Positions 34,970-46,600 of a stretch of DNA of 64,000 nucleotides are shown here, piece after piece. This DNA is from Plumapathes pennacea. Lineage: Eukaryota; Cnidaria; Anthozoa; Antipatharia; Myriopathidae. Location: the NCBI GenBank assembly GCA_964036295.1, contig OZ038465.1, positions 11,742,667 to 11,806,666 of the forward strand, given 5' to 3'. Each line of letters opens with the position of its first letter. Positions within the stretch are counted from its first letter, which is position 1. Below the pieces are notes generated by a model. That model was given only the letters and a program-made list of their open reading frames with translations. It made no database searches and was not told where the DNA came from. Both the position numbers and the translations under genes were made by a program.

Positions 34970-37900
34970 TCATAAGTGACTGTACTTGGTCACTTCATCT
35001 TCGTCAGGTTCGTCTTCGACATTTTCCTCCCCGCCATGTAGCTTCAACTCTCTTTTCCACATGAGGTAGAATCCTCTGAAGCCATGGTGTTCTTTGAGTC
35101 TGTAGTCAGCCCGTTTCTGCAGTGGGAAATGAGAAGAGTCGAGACCATGAAAACCACACAACTTTTGTAGGATAAAATGAATCGACTAAGGGCCGATGTA
35201 CGTAACCTAGACGCCGTAAAAGTAGTAGAAGCTGACGTTTCGAGCACTGCACTAAGCTCTTGTCGGAGCAAAAAATAAAAAATAAATTAAATAAGAAGAA
35301 GAAGAAAAATAAATAATTGTTCCGAGGAAGGGCAAGCGCTCGAAACGTCAGCTTCCGATTCTTTTACGGCGTCTTGGTTTCATACAACGACCCTTTGTCG
35401 ATTCATTTTATACGTCTTTATCCACGCCGACGTAGTCTAAATCTAGTTCCCTCAACGCTAGTTTTCCATTGTATAACCCTTGTAGTAGTCGTGATTCTAA
35501 TGTGTACATCCCTGAGAAAACCTCGTCATATACAGAGCGAAGACTCGAACAACAAGACGATAATGTTTACATACGGAGGGTTTCTGTGGAAAAGAAGCAG
35601 CGGCCTTGTCCAACACTGATATCATCCTCTCGTTTGGTGTAACGCGGTCCCTTTTCATTCTCTAGTGGAATAAAGCGTACAAGAACAAAATGGTCACGGA
35701 TGCAGATAACGCTCGCAATCCATGAAACCTTGGCGCTGACAGACTTTCAATAGACTACAGTGAACTCTCTCTCTCTCAGGCGGCCACCCCCGGGACTAGC
35801 ATTTAGTGTCCGCCTTAGGCCCCGTTTACTATTATCCGGATTCGTGACATTTGTTTCTGGATTCGTGAAAGCGTTTACACTAGCTTTTGTGAATCCGGTG
35901 TTTTTTTGTAGTGAATCCGGAGAGAAAACCAGCGCTCGACATTAACGGTTGCCCGCTTGCCCGGGGCAACCAAAACTTTTGGTCGGGCAGGTAAATTCTG
36001 GGCTGGGCAATCAGAAACTATGAAACTTTCTATTGCTTGAATTCAATCTACAGTCCGAAGGGCAACCAACCTAAAACCTTAATGTCGAACACTGGAAAAC
36101 GAATCCGGAATCGAAAGTGGGAACCTTGTATAATAGTTTTCAAGTGTAAACGGGGCCTTAGAAGGAGTTCAGTTACAGAGAAACAGGTGAACATCGGCAA
36201 GGACCAAATCTGTATGCTGTCCGCCTTAAAGAGGTGTCTGCTTAGAGAGAATTGGCTGTATAAACTGTAGACATTATTTGAAAATGCGATAACAAACAAT
36301 TAAGCTGAAGATTGAGGTAAATTTGTTCATAACATTAGAGGTAAAAGTCTGGTATGATCACCTTCAGCAGCTCGGTGAGGTATCCGTGGTCTCCTCTTTT
36401 AGCCGCACGTGCGATCAATGTCCCATAGACAGATGCAGCTGGGCTTAGTCCCCGGGTCTATTGGAATAACAACCATCATGTGGTTATAAATAAAGCACAT
36501 CAAGTACACACTGCACCTTGCAAGCCAGAAGTGATTCTTCTTCCTCCGCAAACCCGGGCATTTGACTCGAGCTTCTCCCGCCTCGTAAAGCTAAAAAAAA
36601 TTTGTCACTCATTCCTTAACGTTATCGTTGATCACGGCGTACGGAAGACTTCAGCTGGAACAGCAACAGTTCCCGGTGATTGTTCGCTTCCCACTGACTG
36701 AACTCTGCTTTTCGTTCTGATGACTTAATCTATCGATTCTCGCTACAACGTTAAGTTGTGGTCTTGTTTTTTTTTAATAGCTGGGAGAATTTGTATTCTA
36801 AGATTGGGAGTAAAAACGCTAAAGCCTGGTTCACACGAGTAAAGCAAGCGCAAGTGCAAGTGCAAACGCAAGCGCAAGCGACCGGTTCACACGGTAAGAT
36901 TTGTGAAGCAAGCGCAAACGCAAACGCAAGAGAATGGAAGTTTTCATTCTCTTGCGCTTGCGTTTGTGCTTGCTTTACCGTGTGAACCAGCCTTAAGAGT
37001 GTAAATACAGAAGAATTAGAATGACCAAGCTTACCGTCATCTCCTCTAGCAGCTTTACTCCTTGCTTCTGCTTGTCACAGCCAACTGCGAGTGCTTGATA
37101 AGTGGTCTCGTCAGCGACAAGATCGTATTCTTCATGAAACAAGTCCACATACTCCTGCAGAGTACAACACTACAACATCAGCGAGTTACATGGAACATTT
37201 GCAAACCTTCTCTCGAGAGAAATTATCCAAACAGAGTTACAGGGTGCTCACTCGTCGGGCAACCATGAGCCGGTCGCAGTCAGCCAGAGGTGGTCACCCA
37301 CAGGTGGTCACAAGAGGTTTCATAGCAGAGGAACCAATTTTAATGGAGGTGATCGCCTGGGGATCAGTTCTATTGTGGTATTAAAATTAAAGATTATGAG
37401 AGTTTATTCACAAACAGCTCTGTAACTGTACCTTCGCTTGCTTTAGCTCCCCTGCCAGTGCCTTCTGCTTGATTACAGCGTTCTGAAAAACCCTGTCAGG
37501 TTTGACATTAAATTCCTTCATCATTAACATTAAGTATTCTTCATCCACCTTGTGTCCAGAGCCAGTCAGCTGCAACAGCAGGCAGAAAGTGCGAATGTCT
37601 GGTTCAACATCATCCAAAGCCATGGCCTGCAGGAATGCTTCCACGCCAGGAAAAACGTCTTCAAGTTCCCCTTCTACTTCGGTGACGAAATCCAGGCTGT
37701 GTTTTTTCGAGGCATCTAACACTGTTAAGGGGTCATTTTCTTCATTTACCCCACTCTGAATAGCTCCAGAGTTTTCTCCGACACTTAAAATTGCTTTTTG
37801 TTCAGATTGTCTTCTAGCTGGAGGACTGTGAGGTGTTGAAATGTGGACTCTTCTAAGAACCTTTAATAGCAAATTATAAATAAAAATATCTGGTTTCAAA

Positions 37901-40900
37901 CCATGGGCTTTCATTTCTTCCACAACATGCAGAGATTTAAGTGCAGAGCCACTGGTATCACTTGCACAAGCAGTGAGCAGCATAGAGTAAGTGTACACAT
38001 CTGGGGCAATCCCGTGTTCCTGCATTTCTTGGTAAATCTCAAATGCAGTGAGAGGACTTCCACAAACAGCAAAGGCTTTAATGGCAGCATTGCACGTGAT
38101 AACATGAAGTTCCAGGTCTTGGTTGCTGAGTCGTTTTGTGATTTCTTTGTGGAGTTTCTGTGCCCGCTCAAGAGAATGTAGTGGCACAGGAGACTCCATA
38201 CAAGCAGTAAACAGGCTCGTGTAGCTTGGTGATGTTGGCTTCAGGCCTCGCTTCTTCATCTAAATATAATGGAAGTGCCACATCACTTAGTTTATAATAA
38301 CTATTTCACTTTAACCTCATTGCCAGAGACGGAGATGGGCTACTATTTACTTCATGTATGATCGATTTTAAGGATAAAATATTTGGGGTCACACGCACTT
38401 TAATGACCAGTGAACTAGGGGCAATATTAATTTGCTTTGACATGACAGTTTCAATTCAAACTTCTCATTTGCTGCTAACTCTTACAAATTAATAAATACT
38501 GTAGAAGTACATGTAGCCGGTGCATTAGGTTCAGGAATCTGTAGTACAATGGAACCCACCTTACGACCACCCTGTTAATACCACCACCTTGATATTACTA
38601 CCACTTTTTTGCCCTGACCAGATGCCTAGTCATTTTCTCATCAGAAAACCCCATTAATGCGACCACCCCATTAATGCAACCACCCCATTAATGCGACCAC
38701 CCCATTAATGTGACCACCCCATTAATGCGACCAACCCATTAATGTGACCACCCCATTAATGCGACCAACGACCACTTCTCTTTATGATTCACCCTATTAA
38801 TACGACCAAACAAAATGGAGAGCTCCAGAGCTTTGTTTCGGAACAAGAAATTTGCAGCATTTTGTTCCTGTTTTAAAACTCTTAGTTCTGTTGCAATAAA
38901 TTGCATCTGCAATCTGAAATTTCATCATAACTGTCATCATGTCATTTGAAAGAGGCCAGCTACAAAACTAAACTTGACCCTACCCTGTTAATATGACCAC
39001 CCTGTTAATATGACCAGTATTTTTTGGCCTGTTGGTGGTCGTTTTAACAGGGTTCCACTGTATATATAGTGATGTGGAATTTGTTGGTAATTCATCTATT
39101 CCATGACATATACTTCAAGATTCAACACATGACTATTTGACATGCTTTCTTACATCATTGTACAAGTTGAATGCTTTCCTGACTTTGCCAGTTTTGGCCA
39201 ATGCACTGATAAGCACATTAAACATCTCCACAGTTGGGCGAATGTTTTTCTCCTTTAAACTGTCGAACATTTCCAAAGCTTCATTAATCTGTGAAACATA
39301 AGAGACAAAAGCTATAAGAATAACTAATGCACACACACTACATGTACCTATAGAAATGTGGACAGAGATCCAGTGCTTAAAATACTTCATACAACCAAAT
39401 CAAAGTAATATACCATAATCACATTGCACTGTAAAAAAAAAAAAACTTTCAACAGGTTGCATTGGTAAAAGACTGCCATGCTAACCACTCAGTCACTTGA
39501 ACACCAAAAGTAAAGTGTTTTTATTTATACACGGTAGGTAAATCAGCAGAGCTGGTGGGGCCGTGTTTTAAACTCAATGTAAATCTGTTAAAAGTCCCAA
39601 CTGGTTGAAGGCTAACTAGTATACTTGCAAATTCTCCCACATCAGAGCAAAAATCTTGTTCCAAGGTGACCACTGGCAGGGTATAGACTGGGTGCTAGAT
39701 ATTATTCAAATACTTTTCCCACTTTCTGCAAGAGTATAATGCTGACTGGTCAACGGAATAGAGCAGCTGAGTGACTTGCAGTGAACATGATTGGTTGTGT
39801 CACTCACATGCTGGAGAGAAGATTCGAATGCACATTTTAAATCTGAATGATTCTCTGAAGGAAGTCAAGTAAAAAAATAAGTTACAGTATACACGTACAT
39901 CATGACATACATGTATGTCATGTCTCGATCTGGAAACAGGTCCAAAATCTACTAATTAAAATAAATTCATACAGCATATACAGTAGTATTTTTAACTCCA
40001 GTGAATGAAGTTTAGAACGAGGAATAAATAAGTATTCAGCAGTGCAATTAGAGCAATAGCTTCACTAGTTAAACAGGAACTTTAGTCTTTTTGATTTATT
40101 TGATGATTAACATTTGGAGTGCCCTACTGTAAAAAAAAAACAGGGTTGCATTGGTAAAAGACTGCCATGCTAACCACTCAGTCACTTGAACACCAAAAGT
40201 AAAGTAAAGTAAAGTGTTTTTATTTATACACGGTAGGTAAATCAGCAGAGCTGGTGGGGCCGTGTTTTAAACTCAATGTAAATCTGTTAAAAGTCCCAAC
40301 TGGTCGAAGGCTAACCAGTTGGCTATTTACATAAGGTGGCCGAGGATTTGAACACGGGGATTAACATTTGGAGTGCCCTACTGAAGGAATTTGACACAAA
40401 AAGTCGGTAATTTTAAGCCACCAAATGATGTCACTCAGCTAGTCAGCAATTAATTTCCACCAATAAGAATCCCTTTATTACCGACAAACTATTGACAGAG
40501 GCTGTCAGAAATTTTAAAGTGTCCACTCGTGCATATTTGTTAAACACTTAAATTAGTTATTAAACAAGTCGCGTATACACGTCGGTAAGCAAATTGTTGT
40601 GAACAATGTTCAACCAGAAAATCTACACTGTGAAAACACGGCTTTTGCACGTCAGATGAGAATCTTACCGAATGCTAACGGCCTCCCATTTATAAATTTA
40701 GACAAACCTGGTTCTGCTTGGTAAGGCTAAGCATCTGCCTGGCGTACCAATCTGACATCGTTTTTGGATTCGGTGCTCGCTTTTCCCAGCGATAAACTTC
40801 CTCCTCTCCTTTGACGTCAGTGAAAACGTACCGCGACGGTCGCAACATTCTGCGTTTGCTCGTCTTCTGCTGTACAGCCGTGGTTTCTTTGCGCGGTTTC

Positions 40901-41229
40901 GTCCTTCGGGAACGCTTTACGGACGCCTCTCCGTCCTCATCACTATCAGAGTCTGTGTCATGGTCTTCTTGTGCTCTTCCAGACCTACCTGTGCCCCGGT
41001 CAATTGAGAAATACTTTAGTCCCGACAAAATTCTCTGAGAGGGAAACTTCGAACTGGCAAGTTTCTCCCAACTTTTCACTTCATTAGTGGGGGAACTTGT
41101 GCTTCTCCTCCAACAGTGTAATCCGGCAAGAGTAAAGGTTCTCATCTCAGCATATCTTACAGGCTGCATGCCCAACTTGCGCCAGTGAAGAAAGCAATTT
41201 CTGGAAAAGCAAACCACTTCGGCCGCCAT
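34970..41229 (-). CDS. PTCD1: Pentatricopeptide repeat protein PTCD1, mitochondrial, 7 exons, 644 aa
   Basis: PTCD1 is a mitochondrial RNA-binding PPR protein implicated in leucine-tRNA and 16S rRNA metabolism. Exons (minus strand): 40708-41229, 39154-39288, 37432-38259, 37035-37154, 36362-36457, 35575-35661 and 34970-35116; all junctions are phase 0 and total 644 codons plus TGA. Exon 1 begins MAAEVVCFSRN with an Arg-rich, acid-poor head suited to mitochondrial import, then an acidic linker. PPR motifs follow: INEALEMFDSLKEKNIRPTV, TGKVRKAFNLYNDMKKRGLK, GSPLTAFEIYQEMQEHGIAP and SLHVVEEMKAHGLKPDIFIY. The end keeps the family's RADYRLKEHHGFRGFYLMW. The human protein is 700 residues. The extreme C-terminus (GGEENVEDEPDEDEVT) is acidic and is the source of the downstream tandem array. 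The gene converges with ACTR8. Confidence 0.93.
35211..35372. mobile_element. Foldback element in the last PTCD1 intron
   Basis: The left ACGCCGTAAAAG...GAAGCTGACGTTTCGAGC pairs with the right GCTCGAAACGTCAGCTTC...CTTTTACGGCGT; the AT-rich centre (AAAAAATAAAT) separates the arms. No coding content. Confidence 0.85.
35818..36157. mobile_element. Second-level foldback (GGCCCCGTTTAC termini), interrupted
   Basis: A sister of 32762-32943 with the same ends and GAATCCGG-rich interior, flanked by TTA on both sides. It is broken at 35929-36095 by a 167-bp insertion with its own inverted ends. Confidence 0.8.
35929..36095. mobile_element. Innermost 167-bp MITE with 4-bp target duplication
   Basis: The ends CCAGCGCTCGACATTAA and TTAATGTCGAACACTGG are inverted repeats with two mismatches. 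AAAA flanks both sides (35925-35928 and 36096-36099), whereas the uninterrupted sister element (32762-32943) has a single AAAA at that point (GAGAGAAAACGAATCC). The insertion and its target duplication are therefore directly visible. Confidence 0.85.
36824..36992. mobile_element. Foldback element with (GCAAGC/GCAAAC)n arms
   Basis: Arms of AAGCAAGCGCAAGTGCAAGT type pair with CTTGCGCTTGCGTTTGTGCT, capped by GCCTGGTTCACACG and CGTGTGAACCAGCC. It is in the PTCD1 intron between exons 4 and 5 and is the same design as 28669-28838. Confidence 0.8.
38545..39062. mobile_element. Tc1/mariner-like MITE with internal 17-bp tandem repeats
   Basis: The left TACAATGGAACCC and right GGGTTCCACTGTA ends are inverted, with TA borders. 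Inside, ATTAATGCGACCACCCC repeats about seven times in tandem (38655-38770). It lies in the PTCD1 intron between exons 2 and 3 and is related by its ends to 7293-7671. Confidence 0.8.
39431..39620 (-). mobile_element. SINE copy, partial
   Basis: It shares with the copy at 40130-40359 a long block that includes ATACACGGTAGGTAAATCAG and AAAAGTCCCAACTGGT, ending within AAGGCTAACTAG. The 5' head is missing. It is in the PTCD1 intron between exons 1 and 2. Confidence 0.75.
40130..40359 (-). mobile_element. SINE copy with ~25-bp target-site duplication
   Basis: The element is bounded by a direct repeat of about 25 bp (40105-40129 and 40359-40383, starting GATTAACATTTGGAGTGCCC), the mark of LINE-type target-primed retrotransposition. 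On the minus strand it begins near GTTCAAATCCTCGGCCACC, continues with CCAACTGGTTAGCCTTCGAC, and ends in a T-rich tail. It lies in the first PTCD1 intron. Confidence 0.85.
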
Positions 41230-42311
41230 GTTGGTTTTTGATATCTTTTGAGTAAAACCGCTGGTTTTAGCAGGCTCGCACGCGGTTGGCCTAGGGACGA
41301 GGACGAGGATAATACTGTATGACGCAACGCAAAGCGAACAAGCCGGAACATTGCTAAGGACATTACTTTCGGATCGTATGAAGTAACAGTCTGAAAGATC
41401 TTCAGGTTCTACAAGACTTATTTAGTGGTAGAAACATGTGGCAAATAAACAACAAGGTAAGTGTTGTAGGAAGTCCATTCGGGCGAACTTTATCGCTTCA
41501 GCTGCACAAGCGCGCAAATTTTGAAAGATATTTAAATCAGTGTAATGATCATGCAGTGTACAAACGAACTATGAATCGATGATGCATTGAAAGGGCTCTA
41601 GTAGTTATTTCCATCTGATTTTAGCGGATCCAAATTGCTTGGATATCTGACAAGAAATATTTAAAACGGCAACTTGACAATTGCTGTCATCTTTGATCAA
41701 TCACTTCACTCAACAATGCTTATGTTAATGTATTTACTTAGAGCTTTAAAACCATAACTTGAGTGAACAGAAAGATGTTTAAATTAGCGTGACGTTCGCC
41801 AATTGATCCGCCGGTGGGGCTTGGAGAAAAATACTCGTCAAAAACCGATGGCCCAGAGTAGCGTGATTTGTAATGAAGTGGACTGGGCCTAACAGGGCGG
41901 CAGCAATTGCTCACAAATATATAACCACACTACTTCTAATCGCATATACCACACGGTAATCATTAAACCATACACAGTCATATATTTATAGCAGACAGAC
42001 ACATGTCCCTTCTCATACTCGTTCTTTTAATTATTAAACAGATCAAAATATACCAGCAGCTGTACAAAAACAAAAAAAAGTTATCTTGCATAGTACACAC
42101 TTTCATGAAGGATACAATGGATTGATCAAATATTTCTTTTCTGTTGTTTTAATTTGCTTCATCGCCTAGCCTCACAGAAAATTGCCTTGCGCATTCTTTT
42201 CTTCATTTCCTTACCAGTACCACTCGTAAAATTTGGTTCGAATACTACGTTGCATTTGCTGCTTTACTGAAAAAGTTCACCACGCGGCGGGTTCGCGGTC
42301 AACAATTTTAA
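41230..42311. other. Upstream region of PTCD1 and intergenic DNA
   Basis: The PTCD1 promoter must lie here. On the plus strand a short segment (41434-41454) with an ATG followed by a GTAAGT donor could be a divergent first exon, but no partner exon was found. Otherwise AT-rich without coding signal. Confidence 0.4.
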
Positions 42312-42540
42312 GGCCGTTTCACACTGGACGCGTCGCGACACGCTGTAACTGTATGCGACAACGCGACAAAATTAGATCCCGGTCATTCCTTCAATCCGAT
42401 TCACACCCGACGCGGCACGACAACCGCTATGTCGCGCCGCGTCCGGTGTGAATCGGATTGAAGGAATGACCGGGATCTAATTTTGCCGCGTTGTCGCATG
42501 CAGTTAAAGCGTGTCGCGACGCGTCCAGTGTGAAATGGCC
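42312..42540. mobile_element. 229-bp foldback element (GGCCGTTTCACACTGGACGCG termini)
   Basis: Nearly a complete palindrome: the ends GGCCGTTTCACACTGGACGC and GCGTCCAGTGTGAAATGGCC pair, and the inner arms CGGTCATTCCTTCAATCCGA and TCGGATTGAAGGAATGACCG are perfect. TTAA occurs on both outer sides. It is intergenic between PTCD1 and anoctamin A. Confidence 0.9.
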
Positions 42541-43612
42541 TTAAATTGTGAACTCCTATGCCACTTATTGTTTGCAGTGAATATTTGAGAATCAACCAAA
42601 GCAACGGGGTGGCATTGATCTACACAATTCAAATACGGCCTAGAACTGATGTAGTCGCTTATGGCAGCTTAGTTTCATGCCAGGCTTGGTAACGTACGGG
42701 AATTTGTAACCACTGGAGGCTTATAACATGTGATGTCATGTCCATCTTGGAGCCAGTCAATATTACTGTTGTAAATACTGTACCGAGGCGTTCTCCACCG
42801 GCTAAATAACGACTTTCATAATTGTAATATAAAACAATCCTTTGTCTAAATGTTACGTCACATTACATGTGCCAGTGTGTTCGGTCGGTGTTTCTGGAAA
42901 AGAGTACTTCTTCGCTGTTTGGTAACGCAGGATTGGTCGCTTACCAGAGGTAAAAAAAAAATAACGCAGAAATATCCCAACGACGAGTCTGAAATGTGAT
43001 TTGAATGGCTTCACTGATAGCAATTAATTTGAGTAAGGAATCAATCGGGCTTTGGTATAAGGTGGTGGCTTAATTACGTGAGGTTTCAGGATAGCAATTT
43101 ATGTGAGTGACGGACCAATTGGGACTTTAGTTACGCTTACGAGAGGTGGACGCCACTCAGAGAGGCTCCACTGAGGTTTTCATCTTCATAATAGGATCCA
43201 TTATCTAGAATACGTAAGACGTCGGAATCTTACAATCTATATCCAGACATTGGAAAAGGTGGGTTTTACTTTGGCACGCAAAGGACTGTGGTTGAAAGGC
43301 CTCTTTCAGGTCTTATGGAATTGCTATCAAAGTTCATAAATGAAGTATTCCCGAGGACTTCAGAAAATGTGCGAAGTTATTAATAACAAGAACGCAATGG
43401 GAAACTCAGTTATCGAAAAGTGTTTCAGTTTAGGATCTGCTATTTTAACGTGTTGATACCTGCTACATCTAAACCAAAACATAACAGGTATTGCCTAAAT
43501 CGATTCAAAGTTTAAGCGTATGCAAACACTTTTAATTACGCTGTGCGGTAAAACAAGAATAATTACGCTTCGCTCTGCGATGTTTTTTAAATTGACCACT
43601 TTAGGTGCGGTG
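42541..43612. other. Upstream region of anoctamin gene A
   Basis: No gene seen. It contains a fragment of a CTCAGAGAGG-type MITE near 43138-43172 and a short A run at 42952-42962. Confidence 0.5.
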
Positions 43613-43620
43613 TCTATAAA
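43613..43620 (+). promoter_or_regulatory. TATA box candidate of anoctamin gene A
   Basis: TCTATAAA lies 36-43 bp before the ATG at 43656. The spacing would put transcription start only a few bases upstream of the start codon region (around 43645), so the leader would be very short. Confidence 0.45.
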
Positions 43621-43655
43621 ACTCGACAACACTTGATAAGCGATCAGTCTCAGAC

Positions 43656-46600
43656 ATGCAAACTCCTTCTTCTAGTCTGTGGCACCTATCTGCCAGTGAG
43701 GAGAACCTGAAACGCCAAAAAGCGCCCCCCGTGGATCGTCAGAACTGGGAGGGATACTTAATTCCAAAAAGCCCAAGTTACATCGCTGCCATAAACGCCT
43801 CTGAGGGGAAAATGGCTGGCATTCGAGCTGGAAACCTTGATGAAGTTCCTCTGACGCGACCAGAAAATGGGGAATCCGATACTGCCGACGGTGTAGGGCT
43901 TGAGCGCGAGGGGAAGAAAACCGACTTTGTTCTTGTTTACGTAAAAGGCAAAGCTGGGGACGATGAGGATAAGAAGAAAGAAAACAAAGAAAAAGAACAG
44001 AAACGCGAAGAATTCGAAAACAATTTGGAGCAAAGTGGGCTAAAGCTGCAATGTATTGAGTCAACAGGCAATGAGGTAAGAACATGAAACGGTAAGAGAG
44101 AGTTACTTAAAAAGAAACAATGAGGTAAGAACATGAAACGGTAAGAGAGAGTTACTTAAAAAGAAACAATGCTTTGACTGCACGCACAAACAATTGAGTT
44201 TCGAGATAATAGTCCGTGGTTGTGATTTTGATGTCAAAACTCGAAAAACTAAAGGCTGGATGTTTTGTCTGCATTTTTATTGTAGGATGTTTATCAAAGC
44301 CAAAACATCTTCTATTGGCTGATTTGTAGCAGGACAGCAGTAGCATCAACAGCAGCAGCAATACACTTTCTGAGTTTGTGCTGATCTATTTCACGATAAA
44401 ACGTAGAAAAACATAAGAATCCGCCACTTTCGTATGATACGAAAATGGCCGCCGTCAGTCACTGGGCGCGCAAAGCATCTACGGTGAGAGGGTCTCTCCT
44501 AAAAATGTAAATTTTAAGTTTTATGTATGTTATTTTCACAAACACCCCTCTTCTCGTTACAGGAAGAAATTAAGACATTTGTTCTGATTCATGCACCTTG
44601 GAACGTTCTTGCTAAACATGCCGAAGAAATGATGATTCGTTGCCCAGTGCGAGAATCAGAGGAAACGACCGAGACTCCCAAGGGAATGAGGGCTTACCTG
44701 AGTTGTGCCAGCAAAGTATATAGCGTTTTCCAAGTTCCAGAAAGAATAGAATCACTTCACCGAAAAAAAATAACGGCATTCTTTAATCGAGATAAAATGA
44801 GCTCCTTCTTGAACATCGAGGACAAGGAGTCGTTTTTCAGCGATCCGGACCGCATTAGGATCGTAAACCACCTGTTGAAATCCGCGAGATATACTTCGGA
44901 GAAAGAGGAGGACTTTGGCATCACTCGGCTTCTCTATGACTCGGTTTACTCCGACGCTTATCCGATGCACGACGGACCGACGGAGATAGAGTCGGAAGAA
45001 GAGCCGAAATGTTTACGACAACAACTTCACTCCGAATGGGCCTCGTTCAGCCGGTGGTACAAAACACAGCCTTTAAATGCAATAAAGCATTATCTTGGCA
45101 TTAGAGTTGCGTTCTATTTCGCTTGGCTTGGAATGTACAATTTCATGCTTTTGTTTGCTGCTTTTACTGGGTTCTGGTGCTTCGTCGGGGGCCTGGTGAC
45201 TATAAAGGACTTTGTACCCACCAAAGAAATCTGTGACGAGGGAAACTCGGCGTTGTTTTACATGTGCCCGCTGTGCGACAAAGACTGCAGCTTCTGGACA
45301 CTGACTACGAGCTGCACGTATTCGACAATAACCCGACTTTTTGACCACAATGGCACGGTGTTCTTTGCTATCTTCATGTCATTCTGGGCGACGATATTTC
45401 TCGAAGTGTGGAGAAGAAAGGAAATCAAACTCGCTCACGAATGGGACATGATGAGCTACGAAGACGAATTTCAACCCCCAAGGCCAGCGTTCGTGGCGAA
45501 AGCGAAGAAGAGTCGATTGAATCCTGTGACGGGTAAACCGGAACCGTACGTCCCACTAGTCACGCGGGTGGGTCGCTACACGTGCACGGCGATCACCCTG
45601 GCCTTCATGATTCTTCTCGTGATTGGGGCGTTAGTGGGCGTGGTCATCTACAGGGCGGCCATGGTGGCAGTTCTTTTTGCGCATCCAGATGAAGATGTCC
45701 AGCAGAGCGCGCGTTTGTTCACCTCCCTCACAGCCTCTGTGATCAACTTGGTGGCCATTACTGTGCTTGGATATTTGTACGAATGGCTCGCCAAGACGCT
45801 AACTGACTGGGAAAATCCCAGGACCATGACAGACTACCAGGACATGATGACGATGAAGTTGTTCTTATTCCAGTCTGTCAACAACTACTCGTCCTTGTTT
45901 TATATCGCCTTTTTCAAGGGCTCCTCCGTTATTGGTTATCCTGGGAACTTCAACAGGGTCAATGGTGGAAGACTCGAGGGTTGTGATCCTTCCGGTTGTC
46001 TGATTGAGCTGTGTATTCAGCTGGCGGTGATTATGGTTGGGAAACAGTTCATTTCCTCAATTCAGAAGTTTGCTGTGCCGTAAGTAAATTCTTTTTCTTT
46101 CCTTATAAAAATGCTCTTCTTACTGTTGGTGTTCTTCCGCTGCTTCTAGTTATGCTATTGTTATTTCTCATCTATTTTAGCTTGATCACATTCGTATCTT
46201 GTTCGTCCTCAAATTTGTCTTGTTGACATACAGTTTCTTTCCTTCTCTTCTTTTTCTTCATCTTCATCTTCGTCATTGTCTTCCACCTTCTCTTCCTCTT
46301 GTTTTTACTTCTCGTTCTTCTCTTCGTTGTGTCGCCATTTCTGCAGTCTCCTTTTTGCCAGGTGATCTTTGCTGCCCATTCGTTTACATCTAGATTCTTC
46401 CCTCTTCTCATTTTCGTTTCTTCTTTGTTATTCCCACGTTGTATAGCTCGCTGACCAAATGGTGGGTTACGAGGTCGGCAGACAAGCGGCAATCCTCGAC
46501 TCAGTGGGAGAGAGATTACATGTTGAACGAGGAGCCCGAGATGAGAATGTTCTACGAGTACCACGATATGGGTAACATTGAGAACAACAAAAGCTACAAT

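Larger units (their letters stand above)
35756..36260. mobile_element. Outermost element of a three-level nest (TACAGTGAACTCTC termini)
   Basis: The ends TACAGTGAACTCTCTC and GAGAGAATTGGCTGTA are imperfect inverted repeats with TA at each border, as in Tc1/mariner MITEs. The body contains GTGTCCGCCTTA on the left and CTGTCCGCCTTA on the right. It is split by the foldback at 35818-36157. It lies in the PTCD1 intron between exons 5 and 6. Confidence 0.65.

Noticed and set aside
33961..35064. Long plus-strand ORFs with repeated IISDC.WSLHLRQIRL peptides
   Set aside because: They arise because the 102-bp unit is a multiple of three; the array derives from minus-strand PTCD1 coding sequence and the plus-strand frames have no start or splice context of their own.
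43672..44085. 137-codon minus-strand ORF
   Set aside because: Exact antisense shadow of exon 1 of anoctamin A.
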